Below, piece after piece: positions 43,250 to 52,728 of a stretch of 62,246 bases of DNA. The notes under the pieces were generated by a model that worked only from the letters and a program-made list of their open reading frames with translations, made no database searches and was not told the origin of the DNA. Position numbers and translations under genes: made by a program. Positions within the stretch are counted from its first letter, which is position 1; every line of letters begins with the position of its first letter. The stretch covers positions 1 to 62,246 of the forward strand of contig NZ_JAAALB010000036.1 of NCBI RefSeq assembly GCF_009905545.1, written 5' to 3'. The DNA comes from Cellulophaga sp. BC115SP. Lineage in GTDB: Bacteria > Bacteroidota > Bacteroidia > Cytophagales > Spirosomataceae.

Positions 43250-44512
43250 TTAAAGAAGAGATTGATAAAGTGTTTCGTAACGCTTGGCTACGACAGACTC
43301 TGCGTACTCGGATTCTACTTTGGAGCGAGCCTGTTTACATAAACCCTCATAGTTGGGATGTTGTAAAATATGCACTATTCCATTGGCTAAATCTTCAGCA
43401 GAAGGAGCTTTTGCTACATATCCCGTCTGAAGGTGCTCTATCATTTCAGGAATACCCCCTGTTTCAAATCCTACCACTGGTGTTCCACAAGCCATAGCTT
43501 CCATGATGGTGTTCGGAAGATTTTCTTCCAAAGACGGAATCACAAATACATCCGCAGCGGCATAGGTAGTTGCTATTTTCGAAAGATCAGATAGGCGACC
43601 TAAAACATTTACTTTGCAGGGAATATTTACAAAATCTGCTTCTTGGGCTTGTCCCATCACCAATAATTCTACACTATCTTTTAACGAGGGGTTTTGTGTT
43701 ATTAAATGCTGAATCGCCTTTTCAAAGTATTGAAAGCCTTTGCGTGCATCACTAATTTTCATGGCGGCAAATAAGATATATTGCTTGTCTTGTGCCAAAT
43801 TAAGCTGTTGGCGAGCTTCTGTCTTGTTTTGCGGATAAAAAAGCTTCGTATCTATCGGATTAGGAATCGAAATGACTTTTTTGCCTTGTAATAAACTACT
43901 TTGACGGGCTTTTTCAGCCAGCCATTCACTACAAGCCACAAGGGTTAAATCCATTTGGTCAAATAATGCCTTTTTCCGAAGCCATACTTGATGAGATAGG
44001 TCATCAGCTGAAGGCTTTTTCAAAAAGTGTTCACAATTTCCACAGGACTGTTGATAACTTTCGCAAGTACCGCTATAATGACATCCACCTGTGAATGCCC
44101 ACATATCGTGCAAGGTCCATACGAATGGGCGATTTAGTTTGGACAATTGAGTTAAAGATTTTACAGATAGAAAACCAAAATTTACCCAATGTAAATGAAA
44201 AACTTCTGCATCCCTAACAACTGCTTCAGAGGTGACATTTATTCCTATTTGAGCTTGCGAAAAAACAAAACGAACTGCTTTTGATTTTTCATAAAAAGCA
44301 AACTGATAACGATCGGCTGCAAATCGTGCCAAGGCAATTTTTTGTTGCACCCAATTATTAGCTACAGAATATACCTCTGGGGCTTTCCCTTTTTTGTCTT
44401 GAACCAGCATACGCGACTGTACGCCATAGCGACCAAGTGCTTGATGCAAGCGAGAAGCAGCGATGGAAGCTCCTCCAAAAGTATCGAATGTGCTAAAAAT
44501 AGTAACCCTCAC
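43250..44512 (-). CDS. Glycosyltransferase family 4 (GT-B)
   Basis: 420 residues from a GTG at 44512 (no ATG close by). N-terminal domain GGASIAASRLHQALGRYG and the Cys cluster GGCHYSGTCESYQQSCGNC seen in a group of exopolysaccharide GT4 enzymes. C-terminal GT-B domain with IPNPIDTKLFYP, LFAAMKISDARKGFQYF, and the E-x7-E motif region PSLEENLPNTIMEAMACGTPVVG. Likely a retaining glycosyltransferase of polysaccharide assembly. First gene of a two-gene operon with the GT2. Confidence 0.93.
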   Translation of the reverse strand: MRVTIFSTFDTFGGASIAASRLHQALGRYGVQSRMLVQDKKGKAPEVYSVANNWVQQKIALARFAADRYQFAFYEKSKAVRFVFSQAQIGINVTSEAVVRDAEVFHLHWVNFGFLSVKSLTQLSKLNRPFVWTLHDMWAFTGGCHYSGTCESYQQSCGNCEHFLKKPSADDLSHQVWLRKKALFDQMDLTLVACSEWLAEKARQSSLLQGKKVISIPNPIDTKLFYPQNKTEARQQLNLAQDKQYILFAAMKISDARKGFQYFEKAIQHLITQNPSLKDSVELLVMGQAQEADFVNIPCKVNVLGRLSDLSKIATTYAAADVFVIPSLEENLPNTIMEAMACGTPVVGFETGGIPEMIEHLQTGYVAKAPSAEDLANGIVHILQHPNYEGLCKQARSKVESEYAESVVAKRYETLYQSLL

Positions 44513-45199
44513 GAATGTTTGCCTCTTATATTTTGATGGATAAGACTTAAGACAATCAAAAACGGATTTTTCTGTACGTTGATTATTGCCTATTCACTTA
44601 AAAAACTAAACTATTTACAAATATCCTTCGAGTTTGCGGAAAAGCCTTAACTATCGGAATATTTCTCTCTAAAATCGCTGATTTACTGAGCTTTTACGAG
44701 CTAAATTTCGATGCTCACAATGATAAACCATACCAAACGGAATGATATTACCTTCTTTTTCTGACATTTATAAGTATTATCCAAAAAACATCAAAATAAT
44801 ACAAAAAATTATTGGATTTAAAGAAGTATAAATTATATTTATCCAATAATTTCTTGTACTATGCTAAAACATTAATTTCCTTTGCATAAAGTTTCAATTC
44901 AAAGTTTTTGCTTTTTGCTATAATGAATTGAACTAAAATTCCCAACCATCTGTAGTTCAAAGGTATTGTATTAGTGATAAGCCTTGATAATCAGCTAGTC
45001 ACATAATATTTACTAGGTACAGGAAATACTTGAGTATCAGTGCAAAATAGATGATTAAATAAGGCATCCAGCGATTGAAAATCTTTGATGTTTGTACCAA
45101 TATTTAAACCTTCCCCTATCTAGCAAAGCCCAAAGTTAGCATTAACCTTGCAACGAAGTTGGACTGTATTTCATAATTAATATCTTAAACTAACACGTA
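44513..45199. other. Intergenic region of 690 bases between divergent genes
   Basis: Upstream regions of the leftward GT4 gene and the rightward ketosynthase gene. No open frame of note, no tRNA-like fold. A stretch near 44812-44852 has ATTATTGGAT with the inverted ATCCAATAATTTCTTG nearby, forming a weak hairpin. No clear promoter could be assigned. Confidence 0.4.
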
Positions 45200-46144
45200 A
45201 TGTTCATTAACGCAATTGCAAGTTACCTGCCCGAACAAGTTGTTACGAATGCCTATTTTCAAGAACTCAATGGATTGACCGACGAATGGATTGTTGAGCG
45301 TACTGGAATTCGTGAGCGTCGCAAAGCATCATCTGAGGAGAATACGCATACGATGGCATTGGAGGCAGCCAAAAAGATTACTGAAAGTTTACCTTACGAC
45401 ATTTCTGAAGTTGACCTAATTGTAGGTGCTACCTACACTCCACACGATAATATATTTACACTAGGCCACGCATTACAACACGCGTTAAATATCTCTGAAA
45501 TTCCAGTAGTAACCATTTCGTCTGCTTGTTCTTCATTACTCAATGCAATCGAAATCGTTCAGGGATATTTTGCTATGAACAAAGCTAGCAAGGCACTCGT
45601 AGTTGTTTCGGAGCACAACACTGCTTACAACAACGAAGATGATACCAAAGCTGGACACCTTTGGGGCGATGGCGCAGCGGTATTATCTATCTCTAAAGAA
45701 AAAGCAGGAGAGCAAAACTGGGAAATCAAAGATTTGATTACTGGTGGTGCAGCCAACGTAGGGAAAGCATCGGAAGGTGTAACACTTAAACCGCTTCACC
45801 GTGGTTTGATTATGCCTTATGGTAAAGATGTGTTTATCAATGCTTGTACTTACATGCCAAAAGTAAGTAAGCAGGTAATGGAGAAAAACGGATTGACTGT
45901 TGAGGATATTTCTTTTGTGATCCCTCACCAAGCCAATTATCGTATCACCAAAAACGTAGCTGGTACTTTGGGTGTACCTGACGAAAAAATGATTTCAAAT
46001 ATCCATTATTTAGGCAATACAGGTTGTGCTGGCTGTGCTATTGCCATGGACGAAAATAAAGGCAAGTTCGAAAAAGGTAACAAAATCATCGTAACGGTAT
46101 TTGGCGGTGGTTACTCTTATGGAGCCATGCTTGTGGAGATTTAA
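45200..46144 (+). CDS. 3-oxoacyl-ACP synthase III-like (FabH-type ketosynthase)
   Basis: 314 residues, thiolase fold. The catalytic triad of the family is present: Cys110 in SSACSSLLN, His243 in IPHQANYRI, Asn273 in YLGNTGCAGCAIAM. GDGAAVLSI is also conserved. FabH starts fatty-acid elongation with acetyl-CoA; several paralogues in Bacteroidota serve other condensations. Since no fabD/fabG genes accompany this one, its specific role is open. Terminator at 46196. Confidence 0.92.
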   Translation: MFINAIASYLPEQVVTNAYFQELNGLTDEWIVERTGIRERRKASSEENTHTMALEAAKKITESLPYDISEVDLIVGATYTPHDNIFTLGHALQHALNISEIPVVTISSACSSLLNAIEIVQGYFAMNKASKALVVVSEHNTAYNNEDDTKAGHLWGDGAAVLSISKEKAGEQNWEIKDLITGGAANVGKASEGVTLKPLHRGLIMPYGKDVFINACTYMPKVSKQVMEKNGLTVEDISFVIPHQANYRITKNVAGTLGVPDEKMISNIHYLGNTGCAGCAIAMDENKGKFEKGNKIIVTVFGGGYSYGAMLVEI

Positions 46145-46195
46145 GCTAAAAAATCGAAAAATATTTCAATTTTTTAAAGATTTCATGCAAAAACT

Positions 46196-46228
46196 AAAAC
46201 CACTAAGTTGCTTAGTGGTTTTTTTATT
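46196..46228 (+). terminator. Terminator after the ketosynthase gene
   Basis: AAAACCACTAAG / CTTAGTGGTTTT stem with a three-base loop, then a T run. Confidence 0.85.
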
Positions 46229-46301
46229 GGACAAAAGAAAGACATATTACGGTTTTTGACCGAAATTATTAAATGGGGCTTCTCCTATTCAGAATAATTT
46301 C

Positions 46302-46309
46302 TATATTTG
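46302..46309 (+). promoter_or_regulatory. Putative -7 element for the phosphohexomutase gene
   Basis: TATATTTG matches TAnnTTTG, 107 bases before the ATG. No -33 box at the normal spacing. Confidence 0.35.
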
Positions 46310-46408
46310 CTTTGATGTCAACCAAAAATTTTGCCTCAAAAATCTTATTGGCCTCACTTTTAAAACCAGATTATTCATTTTTCTAAATATTCTCAAATAG
46401 ATAAAACT

Positions 46409-48163
46409 ATGTCAACAGGTTTAGACGCTCTTACCAAGAAAAACATTGATACTTGGCTAACTGGTAACTATGATGAAGAAACAAAAGCTAAAATCCAGCA
46501 GTTGCTAGACGAAGGAAAAGAAACAGAACTTTCGGATTCGTTCTATAAATCGTTGGAGTTTGGTACTGGCGGTATGCGTGGAGAAATGGGTGTGGGTTCG
46601 AACCGTATGAATAAATACACCGTAGGAGCTGCTACACAGGGTTTTTCAAACTATCTTAAACAAAGTCTTCCAGGCAAAGAAATCAAAGTAGCTATTGCAC
46701 ACGATTCTCGTAACAATTCTCCTTTCTTTGCTCGTATTTGTGCTGATATTTTCTCGGCAAACGGAATCAAAGTATATCTTTTCTCGGCACTTCGTCCTAC
46801 TCCTGAGCTATCATTTACGATACGTCATTTGGGTTGCGACGCTGGTTTAGTAATTACAGCATCTCACAACCCTCGCGAATACAATGGTTACAAAGCGTAT
46901 TGGAACGATGGTTCACAAGTGGTTGCTCCTCACGATAAAAATATCGTAACAGAGGTGAATAACATCACCTCGGTAGATGATATCAACTTCAACGGCAACG
47001 AATCGCTTATTACCTTTATAGGTGAAGAAGTAGATAAAGAATACTTAAAGACAATCCAGCATAATAGTATCAATCCAGACGTAATTGCTCGTCAGAAGGA
47101 TTTGAAAATTGTATATTCTTCTATTCACGGTACAGGCATTACCTTGGTACCTCAAGCCTTGGCTTTGCTAGGTTTTGAAAATGTAAACGTAGTAGAAGCA
47201 CAAGCAGAACCAAATGGTGACTTCCCAACGGTAGTATATCCGAACCCTGAAGAAACCGAAGCAATGACATTGGCGGTAAATTTGGCTAAAGATATTGATG
47301 CTGATTTGGTAATTGCTACTGACCCAGATGCCGACCGTGTAGGTGCTGCTGTAAAAAATCCTCATGGCGAATGGGTATTGTTGAACGGTAACCAAATGGC
47401 GAGCTTAATTATCTATTATTTGTTGGGTGCTTGGGAAAAAGCTGGCAAACTAACAGGTAAAGAGTTTGTCGCTAAAACTATTGTAACTACTGAAATCATC
47501 GCAAAAATGTGTGCTAGCAAAGGCGTAAAATGCTACGATACTTTGACGGGCTTTAAATACATCGCTGCGGTAATTCGTGAATTAGAAGGCAAAGAGCAAT
47601 TCATCGGTGGTGGTGAAGAATCTTATGGTTACTTGATTGGTGATGCCGTTCGTGACAAAGATGCTGTAGCTTCTTGTGCAATGATTGCAGAATTGACAGC
47701 TTATGCAAAAGATAATGGTAAGTCATTGTTTGACTTCTTGACAGAAATGTACCAAGAAAACAATTTCTACTACGAAGGCTTGATTTCTTTGACTAAAAAA
47801 GGAAAAGCTGGTGCTGAAGAAATTCAACAAATGATGGCAAATCTTCGTGCCAACTTGCCAACTTCTGTAGCTGGTTCTGAGCCAGTAACGGTATTAGATT
47901 ACAAAAACTTAACTTCGAAAGACCTTAAAACAGGTGAAATCACTGCGATTCCTGAAGGGTTGGGTATGGAGTCATCTAACGTAATTCAGTTGATTTTGGC
48001 AGATGGTTCTAAAGTTTCTGCACGTCCGTCAGGAACAGAGCCCAAAATTAAATTCTATGTTTCGGTAAATGCGCCATTAGCTAATCCTGCTGACTTTGAC
48101 GACACGCTTGCAGCTTTAAAAGCTAAGGTTTCAGCTATTCAAGAAGATTTAGGATTGAAATAA
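46409..48163 (+). CDS. Phosphoglucomutase/phosphomannomutase (alpha-D-phosphohexomutase)
   Basis: 584 residues, four-domain hexomutase. N-terminal FGTGGMRGEMG, active-site Ser152 in TASHNPREYNGYK, metal loop DPDADRVG, sugar-binding GGGEESYGYL, and phosphate-binding SGTEPKIKFY near the C-terminus. It interconverts the 1- and 6-phosphates of glucose or mannose, linking glycolysis with cell-wall and polysaccharide precursors. Length fits the bacterial PGM/PMM type that occurs in Bacteroidota. Single gene with its own terminator. Confidence 0.96.
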   Translation: MSTGLDALTKKNIDTWLTGNYDEETKAKIQQLLDEGKETELSDSFYKSLEFGTGGMRGEMGVGSNRMNKYTVGAATQGFSNYLKQSLPGKEIKVAIAHDSRNNSPFFARICADIFSANGIKVYLFSALRPTPELSFTIRHLGCDAGLVITASHNPREYNGYKAYWNDGSQVVAPHDKNIVTEVNNITSVDDINFNGNESLITFIGEEVDKEYLKTIQHNSINPDVIARQKDLKIVYSSIHGTGITLVPQALALLGFENVNVVEAQAEPNGDFPTVVYPNPEETEAMTLAVNLAKDIDADLVIATDPDADRVGAAVKNPHGEWVLLNGNQMASLIIYYLLGAWEKAGKLTGKEFVAKTIVTTEIIAKMCASKGVKCYDTLTGFKYIAAVIRELEGKEQFIGGGEESYGYLIGDAVRDKDAVASCAMIAELTAYAKDNGKSLFDFLTEMYQENNFYYEGLISLTKKGKAGAEEIQQMMANLRANLPTSVAGSEPVTVLDYKNLTSKDLKTGEITAIPEGLGMESSNVIQLILADGSKVSARPSGTEPKIKFYVSVNAPLANPADFDDTLAALKAKVSAIQEDLGLK

Positions 48164-48183
48164 TGATATAAGTTACTTTCGGT

Positions 48184-48225
48184 AAAAAGCGATGTTATCT
48201 TCATTGGTAACATCGCTTTTTTTTT
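48184..48225 (+). terminator. Terminator after the phosphohexomutase gene
   Basis: AAAAAGCGATGTTA / TAACATCGCTTTTT stem, 10-base loop, then further T. Confidence 0.85.
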
Positions 48226-48382
48226 GACCATTTACTCATTAAATCATTCACTTATTCAAGAATTATTCAGTAATTAGTGCCAGAAGTCACGACCAAACTG
48301 TTGGTTTGAATATCGTTTTTACTCTTTAAACTTATCCATCGTCGTTATTCGCCCTAAGTTCTGTGGGCTTCAAATGTTGTTT

Positions 48383-48390
48383 TATTTTTG
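48383..48390 (+). promoter_or_regulatory. Putative -7 element for the beta-barrel gene
   Basis: TATTTTTG matches TAnnTTTG, 51 bases before the ATG at 48442; it makes the ATG at 48388 unusable and supports the later start. Confidence 0.4.
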
Positions 48391-48441
48391 TTAAAACCCA
48401 TAAAACATTCATTTAAGTTTTATTCTAAACATTTCAAAATC

Positions 48442-48969
48442 ATGAAAAATTTAAAGTTTTCAGCCCTTCTTTTTGCTCTTGTAGCATTGGTTAGCTTTTC
48501 ATCGCAAGCACAAACATTCAAACGTGGTGACAAAATTTTGAATGCGGGTATTGGATTACTGTATTTTGGTGCGTACGCAAATGCAGAGTTTGCGATTGAA
48601 GACAATATTGGTATTGGTCCAATGGTAGGTTATACTTATTATAATTCGGGCGGTTTGGTAGGATATGGTGACTATAGCTATGGGCAATTTAGAGTAGGTG
48701 CTAGAGGAGCGTATCATTTGGGAGATGTCCTTAATTTAGGAGATGATTCTATCGACCCGTATGTAGCCGTTGGTGCAGGCTTGCTCTTCGACCGTAATAA
48801 TTATATCTACAATACAAATACGGGTAATGTTACGTATGGAACAAGAACAACTATATTTATTAATCCCCGAGCAGGTGCTCGTTTTCCATTGAGCAATAAT
48901 CTTTCAGGTTTTGGAGAAGTAGGCTGGGGTGCCTCTTGGGTAACAGCAGGTGTCTCTTTTGGATTTTAG
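48442..48969 (+). CDS. Outer-membrane beta-barrel protein (OmpW/porin-like, small)
   Basis: 175 residues from the ATG at 48442, which starts the Sec signal (MKNLKFSALLFALVALVSFSSQAQ). The mature part alternates aromatic and Gly residues, as in an eight-stranded barrel: IGLLYFGAYANAEFA, IGIGPMVGYTYYNSGG, FINPRAGARFPLSNN. It ends in an aromatic Phe (AGVSFGF), as outer-membrane barrels do. Function unknown, typical of small OMPs. Confidence 0.85.
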   Translation: MKNLKFSALLFALVALVSFSSQAQTFKRGDKILNAGIGLLYFGAYANAEFAIEDNIGIGPMVGYTYYNSGGLVGYGDYSYGQFRVGARGAYHLGDVLNLGDDSIDPYVAVGAGLLFDRNNYIYNTNTGNVTYGTRTTIFINPRAGARFPLSNNLSGFGEVGWGASWVTAGVSFGF

Positions 48970-48995
48970 TATTTTCAAATATAGCTAATGGTTTT

Positions 48996-49047
48996 AAGCC
49001 AAATTTACTTTCATATATATCAGGAAGAAAGTAAATTTGGCTTTTAT
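48996..49047 (+). terminator. Terminator before the LolA-like gene
   Basis: AAGCCAAATTTACTTTC pairs with GAAAGTAAATTTGGCTT, 17 bp, loop about 14 bases, then TTATT. It ends the beta-barrel transcript 13 bases before the next ATG. Confidence 0.8.
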
Positions 49048-49059
49048 TATATCTCGACT

Positions 49060-49779
49060 ATGAATCAAAAAAATCGTCTTTATCTATTATTAGGCTTAAT
49101 GTCAATGCTGACATTAGCCTTTTCTTTTTCTTCTAATACCGTCAAAAAAATTAGTATGATAATGGTTGCTCGTTCTAATAAAAACGGGAAAACAGCCACT
49201 ATCAAATCAGAGATAGCCTATCAGGTAGCAGGAGGGAAGATGGTTAGCCACTTTACCCAGCCCAATAATCAGTACATTATCAACAATGCCAAAGGCGAGG
49301 TGAGTATTTATGACCCTGCGAAAAATACCGTTATTCAACAAGTAAACTACATTTTCAGTACAGAAACTACGCAGTTTTATTATTTCTTGAACAACCAAAA
49401 ATCTGATTTGGGATTGAGAAATATGGGCTTTACTAATAAGGCGACTAAGTTTGAGAAAAACCTCATGATTAGTACATGGATAGCGCCTGCTAAATTGAGC
49501 AAAAGTATTCGTTCGGTAGAATTGGTACATAATGGTGGAAATCCGATTTATACCAAATATATCGATGGAGAAGGCAAGGTGATGAAAAAGGTATATTATT
49601 ATAATTTTCAGAAAGTGGGAGATATTGAGTTCCCTTTAGCGGTAACACAAATTGACTTTTTTACGGCAAAAGATTCGGTTATCACCAAAACTTCTTATTC
49701 TGATGTGAAAATTAATGAGGCTATCAATAATGAACTTCTCAACTTTACGATACCACTCAATGCCAAAGCACTTAAATAA
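49060..49779 (+). CDS. Exported LolA-like protein
   Basis: 239 residues from the ATG at 49060, which begins a hydrophobic signal (about 1-27). A more upstream start would lie inside the terminator hairpin. The mature protein is beta-rich and reads like the LolA/LppX fold that carries lipids or lipoproteins: ISMIMVARSNKNGKTATIKSEIAY, EVSIYDPAKNTV and IEFPLAVTQIDFF. The following gene starts inside its 3' end. Function in lipoprotein handling is an inference from the fold. Confidence 0.7.
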   Translation: MNQKNRLYLLLGLMSMLTLAFSFSSNTVKKISMIMVARSNKNGKTATIKSEIAYQVAGGKMVSHFTQPNNQYIINNAKGEVSIYDPAKNTVIQQVNYIFSTETTQFYYFLNNQKSDLGLRNMGFTNKATKFEKNLMISTWIAPAKLSKSIRSVELVHNGGNPIYTKYIDGEGKVMKKVYYYNFQKVGDIEFPLAVTQIDFFTAKDSVITKTSYSDVKINEAINNELLNFTIPLNAKALK

Positions 49780-50179
49780 GATACTTTTCTTGGTATTAGG
49801 GCTTCTTATGGGTAATTCACTTAAAGCTCAGAGTCTAGAGACTGACTTACAGCTTTTGGAGAAAAAAGAACAAGCCGAACAATCTCAAGTAACCTTATCG
49901 GTTGGGAAGAAAGGATTTCATCCTATTTCTTTTGTTATGAATGGTACATTAACCTTTTATCAGAAGGTGATTTCTCCACAATTTTCGGCCAATTGCCTCT
50001 ACGAACTATCTTGCTCACGCTTTAGTCGCGAGGCGATTCGTATGTATGGACCACTCAAAGGAGTAGCGCTTAGTGCCGACAGATTGGCACGCTGTAACCG
50101 TATTAGTGGTACTACGATCAATCCATTCAGAGTAAATGAGCAAGGTAAAGTCATTGACTCGCCTCAAATGTATAAGTAA
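49760..50179 (+). CDS. YidD-like protein with an N-terminal signal peptide
   Basis: 139 residues from the ATG at 49760, which overlaps the LolA-like gene by 20 bases. It has a Sec signal (about 1-24, ending LKAQS). Residues about 60-116 match YidD (membrane protein insertion efficiency factor): FYQKVISPQFSANCLYELSCSRFSREAI and ADRLARCN, with the three conserved Cys. Canonical YidD has about 80 residues and no signal peptide, so this is a longer exported relative. Part of a run of four closely packed envelope genes. Confidence 0.8.
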   Translation: MPKHLNKILFLVLGLLMGNSLKAQSLETDLQLLEKKEQAEQSQVTLSVGKKGFHPISFVMNGTLTFYQKVISPQFSANCLYELSCSRFSREAIRMYGPLKGVALSADRLARCNRISGTTINPFRVNEQGKVIDSPQMYK

Positions 50180-50203
50180 GCGAACCTCGTATTCCTCTCC
50201 ACT

Positions 50204-51085
50204 ATGTCTGATAAGCTTCATATTCGATTTTGGGTTATTCTTAGTTGCGTGTTGCTCCTTGGTATCCAATCGGGTATTTCTCAAATCACAAAAGATAGCC
50301 TCTTTTTGCAACATTTGATTGGCAAAGAACAGTATCACGACGCTATTACCTTTACCAATCAACTTGAGCGAAAATATCCTATCTCGATACAAACCAAATT
50401 ACAATTGGCTTACCAAAAGGGTTTTGCTTTTTATTCGCTCAAACAACTCGACTCAGCAAGTGTCTACTTTTCTAAAGTATCCTCAGAAAGTCCTTTTTTC
50501 TCAAAATCTCAATTTTGGGCAGGATTATCAGATAGCTATTTAAGAGATTTTACAAAAGCTGAAAAATACTTTAGAGCCATTGATTCAAAAGATAGTCTTA
50601 ATCGTTCTTTACAAACCTTTGAGCTAGCAGGTTTGGCACTTTTACAAAGAAATCAACGGCGTTTTGATTCTCTTCAAAAACACCTCGACCCTTCGCTTTA
50701 TGCTTTACAAAAGCAACAAGCTAATTATTTGCTTTACCGAGACGATATTTTGAAACAACAAAAAAAATCAGGTTTCAAGGCAGGACTATTATCTGCCATT
50801 ATTCCTGGAGCGGGCAAGATTTATGCAGGAGGGCAATTAGGACAAGGAATTTCTGCCTTTTTGCAAAATACCATTCTCGGATTACAGGCTTATGAAGGCT
50901 TGCGTAAAGATGGCGTTGGGAGTCCTCGATTTATTATTTATGGAAGCTTGTTTAGCCTTTTTTATATTGGAAATATTTGGGGAAGTGCTTTAAGTGTCAA
51001 AATCAAAAGACAAGAATTTAATGAAAAAATCGACGAGCAAATTCTATTTGATATGCATATTCCTTTGCGTACCCTTTTTAATTAA
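50204..51085 (+). CDS. Exported TPR-like protein with C-terminal membrane domain, copy 1
   Basis: 293 residues. Signal peptide about 1-28. The N-terminal 200 residues are helix-rich, with a tetratricopeptide-like pattern (YHDAITFTNQLERKYP). C-terminal AGLLSAIIPGAGKIYAGGQLGQGISAFLQ and following helices form a small membrane domain. The PGAGxIYAG motif recurs in the next gene, so the two are paralogues. Function unknown. Confidence 0.75.
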   Translation: MSDKLHIRFWVILSCVLLLGIQSGISQITKDSLFLQHLIGKEQYHDAITFTNQLERKYPISIQTKLQLAYQKGFAFYSLKQLDSASVYFSKVSSESPFFSKSQFWAGLSDSYLRDFTKAEKYFRAIDSKDSLNRSLQTFELAGLALLQRNQRRFDSLQKHLDPSLYALQKQQANYLLYRDDILKQQKKSGFKAGLLSAIIPGAGKIYAGGQLGQGISAFLQNTILGLQAYEGLRKDGVGSPRFIIYGSLFSLFYIGNIWGSALSVKIKRQEFNEKIDEQILFDMHIPLRTLFN

Positions 51086-51911
51086 GGCGCAAAATCGTAA
51101 TGCCATTGTATCAAAAGCTGATAGTTTGTTTCGTCTACGACAATATGACGAAGCGATGTTAGGCTATGAACAAGCCTTTTTTGAGCTTAGCGAATGGCCT
51201 GATTCAACTCTTAGTAATAAGCAAATTCAAGATATGAAAAATGCTTTTTTACTGAAAAAGCTCTATTGCCAAAAAGCGGCACAAAAGTTTACAATGGCGT
51301 TACAAACGAGTCAGCGCTTTGATTTTAGTAACCTCGAAGATCAAGAACAGATACCGCTTCGAAACGAAACAGTTGTATGTAGTTTTTTGGCAGGGCTTTA
51401 TGACGATTGCTTCAACAATGTCCAGCAGTTTAAACATTTCGTAAAAGATAGTACGCAACATACGCCAACGTTGCTTTGGGAAATACTCTCACTTACCCAA
51501 CTAGCCCGTTACGATGAAGCAAAAGCACTTATTCCGACCTATAATCAAGCTTTTCATACACAAATTAATGCTGAGGATTTATTTGCTTTTGCCCAAAAAC
51601 CAAAATTTAGAAGTATCAGAAAGGCCGAAGCTTTGGCAACTTTTGTACCAGGTGCAGGAATGATTTATGCTGGCAATACGACTCAGGGAATTGTTTCGCT
51701 GGTACTACAACTTGGAACACTTGGTTATGGGGCTTACAGTATAATCAATGGCTATTATTTTACAGGGATATTTACAGGACTAGGGCTATTTCAAGCCTTT
51801 TATTTTGGAGGAGTTCGCAGGAGTGCCTATTTGGCTGAACAGAAGAATATGAATCTAAAAAATCAGTATTATCAACAAGTCAAAAAAGGGCTTTTATCAA
51901 ATCGGAAATAG
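51021..51911 (+). CDS. Exported TPR-like protein with C-terminal membrane domain, copy 2
   Basis: 296 residues from the ATG at 51021, which begins the signal peptide (STSKFYLICIFLCVPFLIKAQ). It overlaps copy 1 by 65 bases in another frame. N-terminal helices resemble TPR repeats (ADSLFRLRQYDEAMLGYEQA). The C-terminal membrane domain has ATFVPGAGMIYAGNTTQGIV, related to copy 1. The long overlap implies translational coupling and roughly equal amounts. Confidence 0.75.
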   Translation: MKKSTSKFYLICIFLCVPFLIKAQNRNAIVSKADSLFRLRQYDEAMLGYEQAFFELSEWPDSTLSNKQIQDMKNAFLLKKLYCQKAAQKFTMALQTSQRFDFSNLEDQEQIPLRNETVVCSFLAGLYDDCFNNVQQFKHFVKDSTQHTPTLLWEILSLTQLARYDEAKALIPTYNQAFHTQINAEDLFAFAQKPKFRSIRKAEALATFVPGAGMIYAGNTTQGIVSLVLQLGTLGYGAYSIINGYYFTGIFTGLGLFQAFYFGGVRRSAYLAEQKNMNLKNQYYQQVKKGLLSNRK

Positions 51912-51920
51912 TCTGAAAAG

Positions 51921-51959
51921 AAAAAGCTGAAGGAGAGTCCTTCAGCTTTTTTATTTTTT
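51921..51959 (+). terminator. Terminator of the envelope gene run
   Basis: AAAAAGCTGAAGGA / TCCTTCAGCTTTTTT stem, three-base loop, then TTATTTTTT. Confidence 0.85.
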
Positions 51960-51973
51960 GAATCTTTCGATTC

Positions 51974-52432
51974 TTATCTTCCTCCCCACATAAAGAATTT
52001 AGGGTTGTCTGTGTATTTGCCAATACCTTCATCTTGAACTAAAGCGATTAACAATACTACCCAGTCAACAAATGCTACGATACCGCAACCACCCAAAGTA
52101 AGGATATAACCTACTCCAGTCAAGGTAGCTGTACCCATGTAGAAACGGTGGATACCCAAACCTCCCAAAAATGTTGATAAAATGAATGCTACAACAGGAT
52201 CTTTACTTGCAGCAACAGAACTAGCTGGCATAGAAGCAGAAGCTGCCAACATGTTGTTTTGAGTAGAAACCTCAGCATTCGAAACAGGAGTAAGGTAGTT
52301 TACCTCTACACCTTCATTCAAAGTTGTTTCGATAGCAGCGTCATCTACAAAATACTCAGACGATGATGAAGCAAAAGACTTAGTGCATACAGATGCAAAA
52401 AGCATTGCTGATAAAATGATAGATTTTTTCAT
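51974..52432 (-). CDS. Exported TM2-domain protein
   Basis: 152 residues. Signal peptide (MKKSIILSAMLFASVCTKSF). A Ser/Ala-rich stretch precedes the TM2 domain: two helices joined by a short loop (PVVAFILSTFLGGLGIHRFYMG and GVGYILTLGGCGIVAFVDW), then a C-terminal ALVQDEGIGKYTDNPKFFMW. TM2 proteins are small membrane proteins with no assigned biochemical role. Convergent to copy 2 of the TPR gene. Confidence 0.85.
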   Translation of the reverse strand: MKKSIILSAMLFASVCTKSFASSSSEYFVDDAAIETTLNEGVEVNYLTPVSNAEVSTQNNMLAASASMPASSVAASKDPVVAFILSTFLGGLGIHRFYMGTATLTGVGYILTLGGCGIVAFVDWVVLLIALVQDEGIGKYTDNPKFFMWGGR

Positions 52433-52654
52433 AATTAAGAAAGCTTTGCAATTGAACGATAATTAATAAAGCACTGCAATATATAGATAAATTCTCAAGA
52501 AAAATCAAAGAATTGTCATCTCTGAATAAACGGTAAAATAATTGTTTTTAAAGAAAGATTAACATTAGTGATTTTCAGGGGTTTAAAAGCTTAAAATACA
52601 ATTTTATTAACAAATTAGCAAGAATCCACAGTCATAGTTTATTTTGCATTTATA

Positions 52655-52704
52655 CAAAAAGGCTCGAACTAATTTTTGCTTTTGCTTAAATTAATTCGAG
52701 CCTT
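52655..52704 (-). terminator. Terminator of prfC
   Basis: AAGGCTCGAACTAATTT pairs with AAATTAATTCGAGCCTT with one mismatch, loop of 12 bases, T run on the minus strand. Confidence 0.8.
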
Positions 52705-52728
52705 AAAATAGAAAATTTAATGTTGTTC

